Assembly (NCBI RefSeq): GCF_900090315.1 | Contig: NZ_FMHZ01000002.1 | Coordinates: forward strand, 3,814,501 to 3,878,500 | Direction of reading: 5' to 3' | Source: Micromonospora citrea | GTDB lineage: Bacteria; Actinomycetota; Actinomycetes; Mycobacteriales; Micromonosporaceae | Length of the DNA stretch: 64,000 nt | In this document: positions 44,107 to 53,938 of the stretch, piece by piece | How the letters are laid out: each line of letters begins with the position of its first letter | Position numbering within the stretch: position 1 is the first letter of the stretch | The notes under the pieces: generated by a model | What the model was told of the DNA's origin: nothing | The model's database searches: none | What the model saw: the letters and a program-made list of their open reading frames with translations, nothing else | Made by a program: the position numbers and the translations under genes

Positions 44107-44427
44107 GCCGCGCCCCCGGCGGCGCTCCCGCATCACGCGGACGGTGTCCCGGGGGTCGAGCGTCTCCAGCGTGTCGGCGTCGATGCCGTACTGCCCGGAT
44201 CCCGGTTGACCCGGGGCTGCCGGTGCGGCCGTCGGCCGCTCGCCGTCCCCCTGTCGGGCCGCCGTCACCGACACCGCCGCGATCATCGTCAGCAGGACGC
44301 AGAGCAGCGCCAGAGCCACGCCGGGGAGATCCTGGCGGCCCCGCACGACCAGCGTGACCAGCAGCGCGAGCGCCGCCAGCGCCGCGACGGCCGCCTTCGT
44401 CCGCGCGTCGGGCCTGGAAAACCTCAC
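44083..44427 (-). CDS. hypothetical two-helix membrane protein
   Basis: 114 residues. Two adjacent hydrophobic helices (AAVAALAALALLVTLVVRG and VALALLCVLLTMIAAVSVTA) form a hairpin with both ends inside. The C-terminus has YGIDADTLETLDPRDTVRVM and a basic end, conserved-looking but unrecognised. GTG 44427 is placed by a strong promoter exactly upstream (TTGACA and CATGCT, 6-nt gap to GTG). The gene end overlaps the kinase gene end tail-to-tail by 24 bp. Confidence 0.75.
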   Translation of the reverse strand: MRFSRPDARTKAAVAALAALALLVTLVVRGRQDLPGVALALLCVLLTMIAAVSVTAARQGDGERPTAAPAAPGQPGSGQYGIDADTLETLDPRDTVRVMRERRRGRGSATGEGG

Positions 44428-44433
44428 CCGTCC

Positions 44434-44462
44434 AGCATGTCCACATCGGGCAGACTGTCAAC
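44434..44462 (-). promoter_or_regulatory. promoter of the 44427 gene (leaderless)
   Basis: On the minus strand TTGACA (44457-44462), 17-nt spacer, CATGCT (44434-44439), then 6 nt to GTG 44427. A consensus -35 is rare in this window. Confidence 0.75.
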
Positions 44463-44487
44463 CGGGGGCCGCCGGAACCGGTGCCAT

Positions 44488-44503
44488 GATCTCCGTGGAG
44501 ATC
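44488..44503. promoter_or_regulatory. 16-bp palindrome before the 44527 lipoprotein gene
   Basis: GATCTCC-GT-GGAGATC, perfect, ending 10 nt before the GAGGAGAGGAG ribosome site. It could be an operator or a leader hairpin. Confidence 0.5.
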
Positions 44504-44526
44504 GTCCCTTGAGGAGAGGAGCGCCG

Positions 44527-44985
44527 GTGTCCCGGTGTACCCGGATCGTCGTCGCGGTGTTGGTGTCGGGCGCCCTGGTCGCCTGTGGGACGGACGACCC
44601 GCCCGAGGCGGCCACCACGCCCGCGACCGGAGCCGCGACCGCCACGGCGACGCCCGGGACGTCGCCGTCCGTGGCCGCCGCGTCGTCCCCGGCGGGAGTC
44701 GGCTTCCCCAGCGTCGACCAGGCGGTGGCCCGCTATCTCGCGGACGCCTCCGGGGCCCGCTACGTCGGGCCGTGCGAGCGGGCGAAGCCCGACCCGGACG
44801 CGGTCTGCGCGATCAAGGTGGCCACCGTGGACGACGGCGAGGTCTACGGTGTGGGCGCCCCGGCCAGCGAGGTCGTGGGGTTCCTGCTGCTCCGCCGGGG
44901 GGCCGACGGCTGGCGGGTGGTGGACGACCACACGCCCGACGGCGTCGACGCGTCGACACCTCCCTGGATGGCCGGCATCGCATGA
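44527..44985 (+). CDS. hypothetical lipoprotein
   Basis: 152 residues from GTG 44527, with GAGGAGAGGAG 4-5 nt upstream. The signal ends in a lipobox (LVSGALVACG). A Thr/Ala/Pro linker of ~35 residues precedes a ~90-residue exported domain with a Cys pair (YVGPCERAKPDPDAVCAIKV) and GFLLLRRGADGWRVVDDHTP. This domain type recurs in Micromonospora lipoproteins but has no assigned function. Confidence 0.75.
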   Translation: MSRCTRIVVAVLVSGALVACGTDDPPEAATTPATGAATATATPGTSPSVAAASSPAGVGFPSVDQAVARYLADASGARYVGPCERAKPDPDAVCAIKVATVDDGEVYGVGAPASEVVGFLLLRRGADGWRVVDDHTPDGVDASTPPWMAGIA

Positions 44986-45167
44986 CCCCGGCGGGGCGGC
45001 CGGGTCGGGCATGGTGAGCGTCGGCGGGCGGGATTCCGTTACGCCAGGGCCGCTGGATTGTCGGATATGTGGCCCGGCGTCGGGCGGTGGTCGTTGCCCA
45101 CGATCCCTAGAGTGACGGAGGTCGGGCCTCGCCCCGACCCACCCTGTCGTCGCTCGGAAGGGTCCAC

Positions 45168-46973
45168 ATGCCACGACGAACCCGATCCCTCGCCGCCAGG
45201 GGAATCGCGGGCCTGATCCTCGCCGGCTCGGCGGTCGCGCCCGCCGCCGCCGCGCCCTCTCCGACGGGCTGGGGTCGCCCGGTGCACTCCGACCGGACCA
45301 GCCCCGAGGAGGCGCGCCGGGTCGACCGGGTGCCGACGCCCGACCTGGACTGGTACGCCTGCTACGACTACGCCGAGTGCGCCACCGTCCGGCTTCCGCT
45401 CGACTACGACAAGCCGAAGGGCCCCACGACCGAGGTCGCCGTGCTGCGGGTGAAGGCCCGCGACCAGCAGCGCAGGCTCGGCAGCCTCTTCCTCAACCCG
45501 GGCGGCCCCGGCGGGTCCGGCACCGACGTCGCGCTCGCCGCGCCGTACTTCCTCGGTGACGAGGTGCTCGACCGGTTCGACGTCGTCGGCGTGGATCCGC
45601 GCGGCGTCGGAGCCAGCCAGCAGGTGAGGTGCTTCCCGTCGGTCAAGGAGCAGACCCGGGCGTACGCCGGGCTCAACGTGGCGTTCCCGTGGACGAAGGC
45701 CGAGGAGAAGGCGTACGTCGCCTCCTCGGTGGCCGTCGGCAGGGGCTGCTCCACCACCGGCCGGCCGCTGACCGGCGCGATGTCGACCGCCGAGGTCGCG
45801 CGGGACATGGACGTGCTGCGTCGTGCCGTCGGCGACCCGAAGCTGACCTACCTCGGCTTCAGCTACGGCAGCGCGCTCGGCCAGTACTACGCCAACATGT
45901 TCCCGGACCGGGTCCGCGCCCTGGCGATCGACGGGGTGCTCAACGCGAACGCCTGGGTCGGCCGGGGCGAGGCGCGCCGCCTGTCCCAGGAGGACCGGCT
46001 GCGCAGCGGCCAGGGCGCGTACAAGGCGCTGCGGGAGATCCTGGCGCGGTGCGAGGCCGCCGGCCCGACGGCCTGCCCGCTGGCCGAGGGCGATCCGCTC
46101 GCGTCGTTCGAGCTGGTGGCGAAGCGGCTGCGGGCCAGGCCGGTGGTGATCGAGGACCCGGACGCCGGCACCGTCCGGGTCACCTACGCCGACTTCGTCT
46201 CCGCCAACCTCGGCGCGCTCTACGACCCGACCGGCTACGAGCAGGTCGTCGGCCTCACCGCCGAACTGCTCGTGCTCACCGACCCGACGTCGGGCACGGC
46301 CGCGCGCGAGCAGGCCCGCGCCGGCGTGGCCCGGCTGGCCGCCAAGGCCCGCGAGCAGGCCCGCCGCTACGACTTCCCGTACGACAACGGGTTGGAGACC
46401 TTCCTCGGCGTGGACTGCACCGACGGCTACCACCCCACGGACGCCGCCTCGTTCCCGGCGCTGGCGGCGAAGGCGGACCGACGTGACCCGTACTTCGGTC
46501 GGCTGTGGACCTGGGCCACCGCGCCCTGTGCCCGCAGGACGTGGACGGTACGGGACTCCGACGCCTACCCCGGCCCGTTCGACCGGCGGACCGCCGCGCC
46601 GGTGCTGGTGGTCGGCAACTACTGGGACCCGTCGACCAACTACCAGGGCGCGGTCGGCGCGGCCCGGCTGCTGCCGAACAGCCGCCTGCTGAGCAGCGAC
46701 AGTTGGGGGCACACCGCGTACGGGACCTCGGCCTGCGTGACGGGGGCGGTGGACGCGTACCTGATCCGGGGCGCGCTGCCGGCGAACGGCACGGTCTGCA
46801 CCGGCGACGTCCAGCCGTTCGCCGAGCCGCCGGGGAAGCCGGCGGCCAACCGGCGGGCGGAGTCGTCGAAGAGCGTCCTCGCGGCCGAGGGCGCGCCGGG
46901 CCGGGGTGAGCCGAAGCGGCTCCCGCCGGTGGTCGCGCCGCTGCCGGCGGTCGGCTCGCTGACCGTCCGCTGA
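45168..46973 (+). CDS. secreted alpha/beta-hydrolase peptidase (tripeptidyl aminopeptidase, TAP-like)
   Basis: Extracellular serine hydrolase of 601 residues, likely removing N-terminal peptides from oligopeptides. The signal peptide (about 1-29, cut after APAAAA) is followed by the S33-type fold: oxyanion segment LFLNPGGPGGSGTDVAL, VDPRGVGASQQVRC, nucleophile GFSYGSALGQYY, acid in VVGNYWDPSTNY and histidine in SDSWGHTAYG, with the C-terminal TAP-like domain (TSACVTGAVDAYLIRGALP). The extra C-terminal ~45 residues are low complexity. GGAAGG precedes ATG 45168 and TAGAGT at 45108-45113 may be the -10. Confidence 0.9.
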   Translation: MPRRTRSLAARGIAGLILAGSAVAPAAAAPSPTGWGRPVHSDRTSPEEARRVDRVPTPDLDWYACYDYAECATVRLPLDYDKPKGPTTEVAVLRVKARDQQRRLGSLFLNPGGPGGSGTDVALAAPYFLGDEVLDRFDVVGVDPRGVGASQQVRCFPSVKEQTRAYAGLNVAFPWTKAEEKAYVASSVAVGRGCSTTGRPLTGAMSTAEVARDMDVLRRAVGDPKLTYLGFSYGSALGQYYANMFPDRVRALAIDGVLNANAWVGRGEARRLSQEDRLRSGQGAYKALREILARCEAAGPTACPLAEGDPLASFELVAKRLRARPVVIEDPDAGTVRVTYADFVSANLGALYDPTGYEQVVGLTAELLVLTDPTSGTAAREQARAGVARLAAKAREQARRYDFPYDNGLETFLGVDCTDGYHPTDAASFPALAAKADRRDPYFGRLWTWATAPCARRTWTVRDSDAYPGPFDRRTAAPVLVVGNYWDPSTNYQGAVGAARLLPNSRLLSSDSWGHTAYGTSACVTGAVDAYLIRGALPANGTVCTGDVQPFAEPPGKPAANRRAESSKSVLAAEGAPGRGEPKRLPPVVAPLPAVGSLTVR

Positions 46974-46977
46974 GGAC

Positions 46978-47017
46978 CCGGGGTACGGCGGACGATCGGG
47001 CGTCCGCCGTACCCCGG
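46978..47017 (+). terminator. terminator after the secreted peptidase gene
   Basis: A perfect 17-bp stem (46978-46994 with 47001-47017), core GGGGTACGGCGGACG, and a 6-nt loop, starting 5 nt after the stop codon. Confidence 0.92.
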
Positions 47018-47063
47018 CCCGCCGGTGGCGCCTCGGCGGTCCTCCGTCGTAGGGTCCCCGATC

Positions 47064-47906
47064 ATGGAGATCCTGCGCTACGTCGCGTTCAGCTCCGACC
47101 CGGCGGGCGGCAACCCGGCCGGTGTCGTGCTCGACGCCACCGGAACGGGCGACGCCGAGATGCTGCGCGTCGCCGCCGACGTCGGTTACTCCGAGACGGC
47201 GTTCCTCGTGCCCCACGGCGACGGGCGCTTCGAGGTGCGCTACTTCAGCCCTCTGGCCGAGGTGCCGTTCTGCGGCCACGCGACCATCGCCTCGGCGGTC
47301 GCCCACGCCGAGCGGCACGGTCCGGGCCTGCTGCGCCTCGACACCCGGGCCGGCCTCGTCGAGGTCTCCACCGCCGTGGGGCCGGACGGCACGACCACGG
47401 CGACGCTGGTCAGCGTGGCGCCGCAGACCCGGCCCGTCGCCGCCGACGACCTCGCGGCGCTGCTCGCCGCGCTGCGCTGGGCGCCGGACGATCTCGACGC
47501 GGCGCTGCCGCCGCGTGTCGCCTTCGCCGGCGCCTGGCATCCGGTCGTGGCCGCCGCCAGCCGGCAGCGGCTGGCCGACCTGGACTACGACATGGACGCG
47601 CTGTCCACGCTGATGGCGCGGCGCGACTGGACGACCGTCGACCTGGTCTGGCGCGAGTCCGCGCACGTGTTCCACGCGCGCAACCCCTTCCCGCCCGGTG
47701 GCGTCCGGGAGGACCCGGCCACCGGTGCCGCGGCGGCGGCGTTCGGCGGCTATCTGCGCGAGCTGGGGCTGGTCACGCCGCCCGCGACCGTCACCGTGCA
47801 CCAGGGGCGGGACATGGGCCGCCCCAGCGTCCTGACCGTCGGGATCCCCGCCGGACCGCGAACCGGCATCGCGGTGACCGGCGCCGCCGTCGCCCTGGCC
47901 GGATAG
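47064..47906 (+). CDS. PhzF family isomerase-like protein
   Basis: 280 residues with the diaminopimelate-epimerase-like fold. EILRYVAFSSDPAGGNPAGV is the PhzF N-terminus, YSETAFLVPHGDGRFEVRYF contains the catalytic Glu, VPFCGHATIASA and REDPATGAAAAAFGGYL are the paired GHAT/ATGAA signatures. No phenazine genes are nearby, so this is a house-keeping or unknown isomerase rather than phenazine synthesis. TAGGGT (47050-47055) ends 8 nt before the ATG without a ribosome site, so it is likely leaderless. It is convergent with the acyl-CoA operon (12-bp gap). Confidence 0.9.
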   Translation: MEILRYVAFSSDPAGGNPAGVVLDATGTGDAEMLRVAADVGYSETAFLVPHGDGRFEVRYFSPLAEVPFCGHATIASAVAHAERHGPGLLRLDTRAGLVEVSTAVGPDGTTTATLVSVAPQTRPVAADDLAALLAALRWAPDDLDAALPPRVAFAGAWHPVVAAASRQRLADLDYDMDALSTLMARRDWTTVDLVWRESAHVFHARNPFPPGGVREDPATGAAAAAFGGYLRELGLVTPPATVTVHQGRDMGRPSVLTVGIPAGPRTGIAVTGAAVALAG

Positions 47907-47918
47907 CCGGGCCCGCCG

Positions 47919-49082
47919 TCAGTACGACTTGTCCTGGCCGAGGACGTGCTGGGCGACGAAGTTGAGGATCATCTCGCGGCTGACCGGGGCGATCCGGCCC
48001 GCGCGCACCGCGCCGAGCAGGGTCGCCACCCCGTACTCGGTGGTCATGCCGGCCCCGCCGTGCACCTGGACGGCGGTGTCGACGGCCAGCGCCGCCGCCT
48101 CCCCGGCCGCGTACTTGGCCATGTTGCCGGCCACCCCGGCCTCCAGGTCGCGGCCGGCGTCGTAGAGGGTGGCCGCCTTGTGGATCATGAGCCGGGCCAG
48201 TTCGACCTGCACGGCCGCGTGCGCCAGCGGGTGCGCGACGCCCTGGTGCGAGCCGATGCTGCGACCGCCCCAGACCTTGCGGGCGGCGGTGTACTCGCTG
48301 GCCCGCTCGATGGCGTACCGGCCGGTGCCGGCGCCCATCGCGGCGACCGTGATCCGCTCCGGATTGAGCCCGGCGAAGAGCGCCGGCAGGCCGGCGTCCA
48401 GCGACTCGCCGACCAGCGCGTCGGCGGGCACCCGCACGTCGTCGAGGTAGAGCAGGAACTGGTTCTCCGGGGACACGATCTCCATGTCCAGCCTGGACCG
48501 GGTCAGCCCCGGCGCGTCGGTCGGCACCATGAACAACGCCGGCTTCAGCCGCCCCGTGGCCGCCTCCTCGGTCCGCGCCACGACCAGCACGTACGCCGCC
48601 TCGTCGACGCCCGAGATGTAGCACTTGCGACCGGAGATCAGCCAGTCGTCGCCGTCGCGGCGGGCCACCGTGCCGAGCCGGTGGAAGTTCGAGCCGGCCT
48701 CCGGCTCGGTGATCGCGAAGACCACCTTCAGTGAGCCGTCGGCGAAGCCGGGCAGGTAGCGCTTGCGCTGCTCCTCGGTGCCGTGCCGGGCGACCACCGT
48801 GGCGGCGATGGCGGGGGAGACCACGAGCAGCAGCAGCGGGCAGCCGGCCGCCGCCAGCTCCTCGCAGACGATGGCCAGCTCGGTGATGCCGCCCCCGCCG
48901 CCGCCGTACTCGGTGGGGATGTTGACCCCCAGGTAGCCCAGGCGACCGGCCTCGTTCCACAGCTCGGTGGTGTGCTCGCCGGCCTTGGCCCTGGTGACGA
49001 AGTAGTCGTGGCCGTACCGCCGGCCCAGCGCGCGGACCGCGTCGCGGAGCTGGTCCTGCTCGGGGGTCAGGTCGAAGTTCAT
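47919..49082 (-). CDS. acyl-CoA dehydrogenase (last gene of acyl-CoA operon)
   Basis: FAD-dependent alpha,beta-dehydrogenation of an acyl-CoA, 387 residues. Features: DLTPEQDQLRDAVRALGRRY N-terminal helix domain, FAITEPEAGSNFHRLGTVAR (FAD/substrate), WLISGRKCYISGVDEAAYVL, PERITVAAMGAGTGRYAIER with a Glu in the helix-G position, and VQVHGGAGMTTEYGVATLLG. The C-terminal segment reads APVSREMILNF, not the EGT found in medium-chain enzymes. It follows the carboxylase alpha gene by 16 nt. A different acyl-CoA dehydrogenase is encoded earlier in the operon. Confidence 0.92.
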   Translation of the reverse strand: MNFDLTPEQDQLRDAVRALGRRYGHDYFVTRAKAGEHTTELWNEAGRLGYLGVNIPTEYGGGGGGITELAIVCEELAAAGCPLLLLVVSPAIAATVVARHGTEEQRKRYLPGFADGSLKVVFAITEPEAGSNFHRLGTVARRDGDDWLISGRKCYISGVDEAAYVLVVARTEEAATGRLKPALFMVPTDAPGLTRSRLDMEIVSPENQFLLYLDDVRVPADALVGESLDAGLPALFAGLNPERITVAAMGAGTGRYAIERASEYTAARKVWGGRSIGSHQGVAHPLAHAAVQVELARLMIHKAATLYDAGRDLEAGVAGNMAKYAAGEAAALAVDTAVQVHGGAGMTTEYGVATLLGAVRAGRIAPVSREMILNFVAQHVLGQDKSY

Positions 49083-49098
49083 CGGAGGGCCTCCAGGA

Positions 49099-51189
49099 TC
49101 ACTCGGGGTTGACCACGGCCAGCACGGCGCCCGTGTCGACCTGCCCGCCGGCGGGCACCGGCAGCTCGGCGACCACGCCGTCGGTCGGGGCGAGCACGGG
49201 GTGTTCGAGCTTCATCGCCTCCAGCGTCAGCAGCAGGTCGCCGGCCGCCACCCGCTGGCCGACCTCGACGTGCAGCCGGGTCACCGCGCCGGGCAGCGGC
49301 GCGACCAGCGACCCGGCCGCCAGCTCCGCGGCGGGCTCTGCGAAGCGCGGCAGCTCGACCAGGCCCGCCGCCCCGTCCGGGCCGTCCACGAAGACCGCCG
49401 ACCCGGCCCGGCGTACGCGGTACGTGCGCCGTACCCCGTCGACGTCGAGCACCACCCGGTCGGGGGCGGCATCGACCAGGCCCACCACCGGCGTCGTTCC
49501 GCCGTCGGGGGTCGGCCCGCTCGGCGAAGCCGCTCCGTCCGAGGTCGGCCCGTTCGACGTCGGCCCGTCCGCCGAAGTCGGTCCGCCCGGGGCCGGTCCC
49601 TTCGCACGGGCGGTCGCGCCGGCGCTCGGCGACACCGCCCACTCGGCGAGGCCGCCCGAGCGGTCCAGGCGGTAGCGGACCTCGATCTCGCCGTCCGGGC
49701 CGGTGAACCGGGTGACCTGCGGGAATGCCGGCACGTTGCGCCAGCCCCAGGGGAGCCCAGCCAGCACCGGCGCCGAGACGCGGCGGGCGGCGGCCGAGGC
49801 GAGGGCCGCCGCCAGCGCTACCAGGGGGAGCTGATCGGCGGGCAGCAGCGGGGCGAGGACCTCGGGGTGCCGGTCCAGGAAACCGGTGTCGACGTCGACG
49901 GCGGCGAACTCCCGGCTGCGCAGGACGCGGACGAGCAGGTCCCGGTTGGTGACCACCCCGTGCAACTCGGCGCCGGCCAGCGCGCCGGCCAGCGTCCGGG
50001 CCGCCTCGGCGCGGGTGGGTGCCCACGCGATCACCTTGGCGAGCATCGAGTCGTAGTGGACGCCCACCACCGAGCCGTCGACCACGCCCGAGTCCAGCCG
50101 CAGGCCCGGCCCGGCCAGCGGCCCGAACTCGGCCGCGACGCCGGGCAGGGCGAACCGGTGCAGGGTGCCGGTCGCCGGCCGGTACCCCTGCGCGGGGTCC
50201 TCCGCGCAGAGGCGTACCTCGATGGCGTGGCCCTGTGCGGGCGGGGTCGCCGCCACCGGCAGCGGCTCGCCCTCGGCGACGAGCAGTTGCAGCCGGACCA
50301 GGTCCAGGCCGGTGGTCAGCTCCGTGACCGGGTGCTCGACCTGGAGGCGGGTGTTCATCTCCAGGAAGTAGATCTCCCCGTCGGGCGCGAGCAGGAACTC
50401 GACCGTGCCGGCGCCGACGTAGTCGACCGCCCGGCCGGCGGCCACCGCGGCCTCGTGCAGCCGCTCCCGCACCCCGGCGGGGAGGACACCGGGCGCCTCC
50501 TCGACGATCTTCTGGTGGCGGCGCTGGATGGAGCAGTCCCGCACGCCGAGGGCGACCACAGTCCCGTGGGTGTCGCCGAAGATCTGCACCTCGACGTGCC
50601 GGCCCCGCTCGACGTACCGCTCGACGAAGACCGTGCCGTCGCCGAAGGCCGACGCCGCCTCGCGGCGCGCGGAGGCGACCGCCTCGGCCATCCCGGCGGC
50701 GTCGCGGACGACGCGCATGCCGCGCCCGCCGCCCCCGGCGGACGCCTTCACCAGCACCGGGAAGTCGGTGACCTGGTCGGCGTCGGTCCAGGTGGGCAGC
50801 ATCGGCACGCCCGCCTCGGCGAGCAGCGCCTTCGCCGCCATCTTGTCGCCCATCGCGGCGATCGCCTTGGCGGGCGGGCCCACCCAGGCCAGCCCGGCGT
50901 CGGTCACCGCGGCCGCGAACTCGGCGTTCTCGGCCAGGAAGCCGTAGCCGGGATGGACGGCGTCCGCGCCGGAGCGGCGGGCCGCGTCGAGGACGAGGTC
51001 CATCCGCAGGTACGTCTCGGCGGGCGTGCTCCCGGGCAGCCGGACGGCGCGGTCGGCCTCGGCGACGAACGGCGCGTCGGCGTCGGCGTCGGAGTGCACG
51101 GCCACCGTCTCGACGCCGAGCGCCCGGCAGGTGGCGAAGACCCGCCGGGCGATCTCGCCCCGGTTGGCGACGAGGAGTCTCGTGATCAT
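49099..51189 (-). CDS. acyl-CoA carboxylase alpha subunit (biotin carboxylase + BCCP)
   Basis: Carries and carboxylates biotin, 696 residues. ITRLLVANRGEIARRVFATC begins the biotin carboxylase domain, ASAGGGGRGMRVV is its ATP glycine loop, and FLEMNTRLQVEHPVTE contains the catalytic Arg. The biotinyl domain at the end has the attachment lysine in LEAMKLEHPV. Between them a ~45-residue Gly/Pro/Thr/Ser linker with GPTS repeats is unusual. ATG 51189 lies 11 nt after the beta-subunit stop. Specificity (methylcrotonyl-, geranyl- or other acyl-CoA) cannot be assigned. Confidence 0.93.
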   Translation of the reverse strand: MITRLLVANRGEIARRVFATCRALGVETVAVHSDADADAPFVAEADRAVRLPGSTPAETYLRMDLVLDAARRSGADAVHPGYGFLAENAEFAAAVTDAGLAWVGPPAKAIAAMGDKMAAKALLAEAGVPMLPTWTDADQVTDFPVLVKASAGGGGRGMRVVRDAAGMAEAVASARREAASAFGDGTVFVERYVERGRHVEVQIFGDTHGTVVALGVRDCSIQRRHQKIVEEAPGVLPAGVRERLHEAAVAAGRAVDYVGAGTVEFLLAPDGEIYFLEMNTRLQVEHPVTELTTGLDLVRLQLLVAEGEPLPVAATPPAQGHAIEVRLCAEDPAQGYRPATGTLHRFALPGVAAEFGPLAGPGLRLDSGVVDGSVVGVHYDSMLAKVIAWAPTRAEAARTLAGALAGAELHGVVTNRDLLVRVLRSREFAAVDVDTGFLDRHPEVLAPLLPADQLPLVALAAALASAAARRVSAPVLAGLPWGWRNVPAFPQVTRFTGPDGEIEVRYRLDRSGGLAEWAVSPSAGATARAKGPAPGGPTSADGPTSNGPTSDGAASPSGPTPDGGTTPVVGLVDAAPDRVVLDVDGVRRTYRVRRAGSAVFVDGPDGAAGLVELPRFAEPAAELAAGSLVAPLPGAVTRLHVEVGQRVAAGDLLLTLEAMKLEHPVLAPTDGVVAELPVPAGGQVDTGAVLAVVNPE

Positions 51190-51200
51190 CAGTGGCCCCC

Positions 51201-52798
<1,598 letters not shown>

Positions 52799-52802
<4 letters not shown>

Positions 52803-53938
52803 AGCCCGATGCCCTTCGCGATGATCTCGTTCATGATCTCGGTGGTGCCGCCGCCGATGCCGAGGATCCGCGCGTCCCGGTAGTGCCGTTCCACCTCGGC
52901 GTCGCGCAGGTAGCCGTAGCCGCCGTGCAGCTGGAGCGCCTGGTCGACCACCTCGGCGCAGGCGGCCACGGCGACGTTCTTCGCCATCGCCACCTCGGTC
53001 ACCACCGGCTCGCCGGCCGCCACCCGCGCCGCCACCTGGTGCACGTACGCGCGGGCCGCCTCGGCGCGGGTGTGCATCTCGGCGAGCCGGTGCCGGACGA
53101 GCTGGCGGCTCGCCAGGGGACGGCCGAACGTGGACCGGTCCCGGCACCAGCGCATCGCCAGCTCCACGCAGCGCTGCGCGGTCGCGTACGCGCTCGTGGC
53201 GAGGGAGAGCCGTTCCGCGGCGAAGTTCTGCGTGATCGCCAGGAAGCCGGTGTCCTCGGGGCCGATCCGGTTGGCCACCGGCACCCGCACGTCCACGAAG
53301 GAGAGCTCGGCGGTGTCCGAGCAGTGCCAGCCGAGCTTCTCCAGCCGCCGCCCGACGGTGAACCCCGGCGTGCCCTTGTCGATCACCAGCAGGGTGAGCG
53401 AGCCGCTGCCCGGGAAGTCGGTGCAGACGGCGGTGGTCACGAAGTCCGCCCGGACGCCGCTGGTGATGTAGGTCTTCGACCCGTTGACGACGTAGTGGTC
53501 GCCGTCCCGGCGGGCGGTGGTGCGGATGCCGGCCACGTCCGAGCCGCCGTCGGGCTCGGTGATCGCCAGCGCGCCGATCATCGTGCCGGCCAGGGTCGGC
53601 CGGACGTACCGGTCGACCAGCTCCGCGTCGCCCGAGGCGACGATGTGCGGGAGCGCGATGCCGTGCGTGAAGAGCGCCGCGATCAGCCCGGACGAGCCGC
53701 CCGACCGGATGATCTCCTCGGTGACGACGATCGAGTCGAGCAGGTCGCCGCCGCTGCCGCCGACCGACTCCGGGAAGCCGATGCCCAGCAGGCCGAGCTT
53801 GGCGGCGGTGGCGTGCAGGTCGCGGGGGACCTCGCCGGCCCGCTCCCAGTCGTCCAGGTGCGGCAGCGCCTCGCGGGTGACGAAGGCCCGGGTCAGCTCC
53901 CGCAGCTGGCGCCGTTCCGGCGTGTCCACTATGGTCAT
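52799..53938 (-). CDS. acyl-CoA dehydrogenase, isovaleryl/citronellyl-type
   Basis: 379 residues. LGLLGIGFPESVGGSGGDLL is the N-terminal domain signature, GALAITEPDGGSDVAGIRTT and YVVNGSKTYITSGVRADFVT bind FAD, FAAERLSLATSAYATAQRCV holds the helix-G Glu, and LQLHGGYGYLRDAEVERHYR plus LGIGGGTTEIMNEII form the C-terminus. The GGGT (not EGT) places the catalytic base in helix G, as in isovaleryl-CoA dehydrogenase. It makes the 2-enoyl-CoA that the next two gene products would carboxylate. The start overlaps the AtuA-family stop (ATGA). Confidence 0.93.

Noticed and set aside
47064..47906. Phenazine biosynthesis cluster
   Set aside because: Only a PhzF-family gene is present; the family is widespread and no other phz gene lies nearby.
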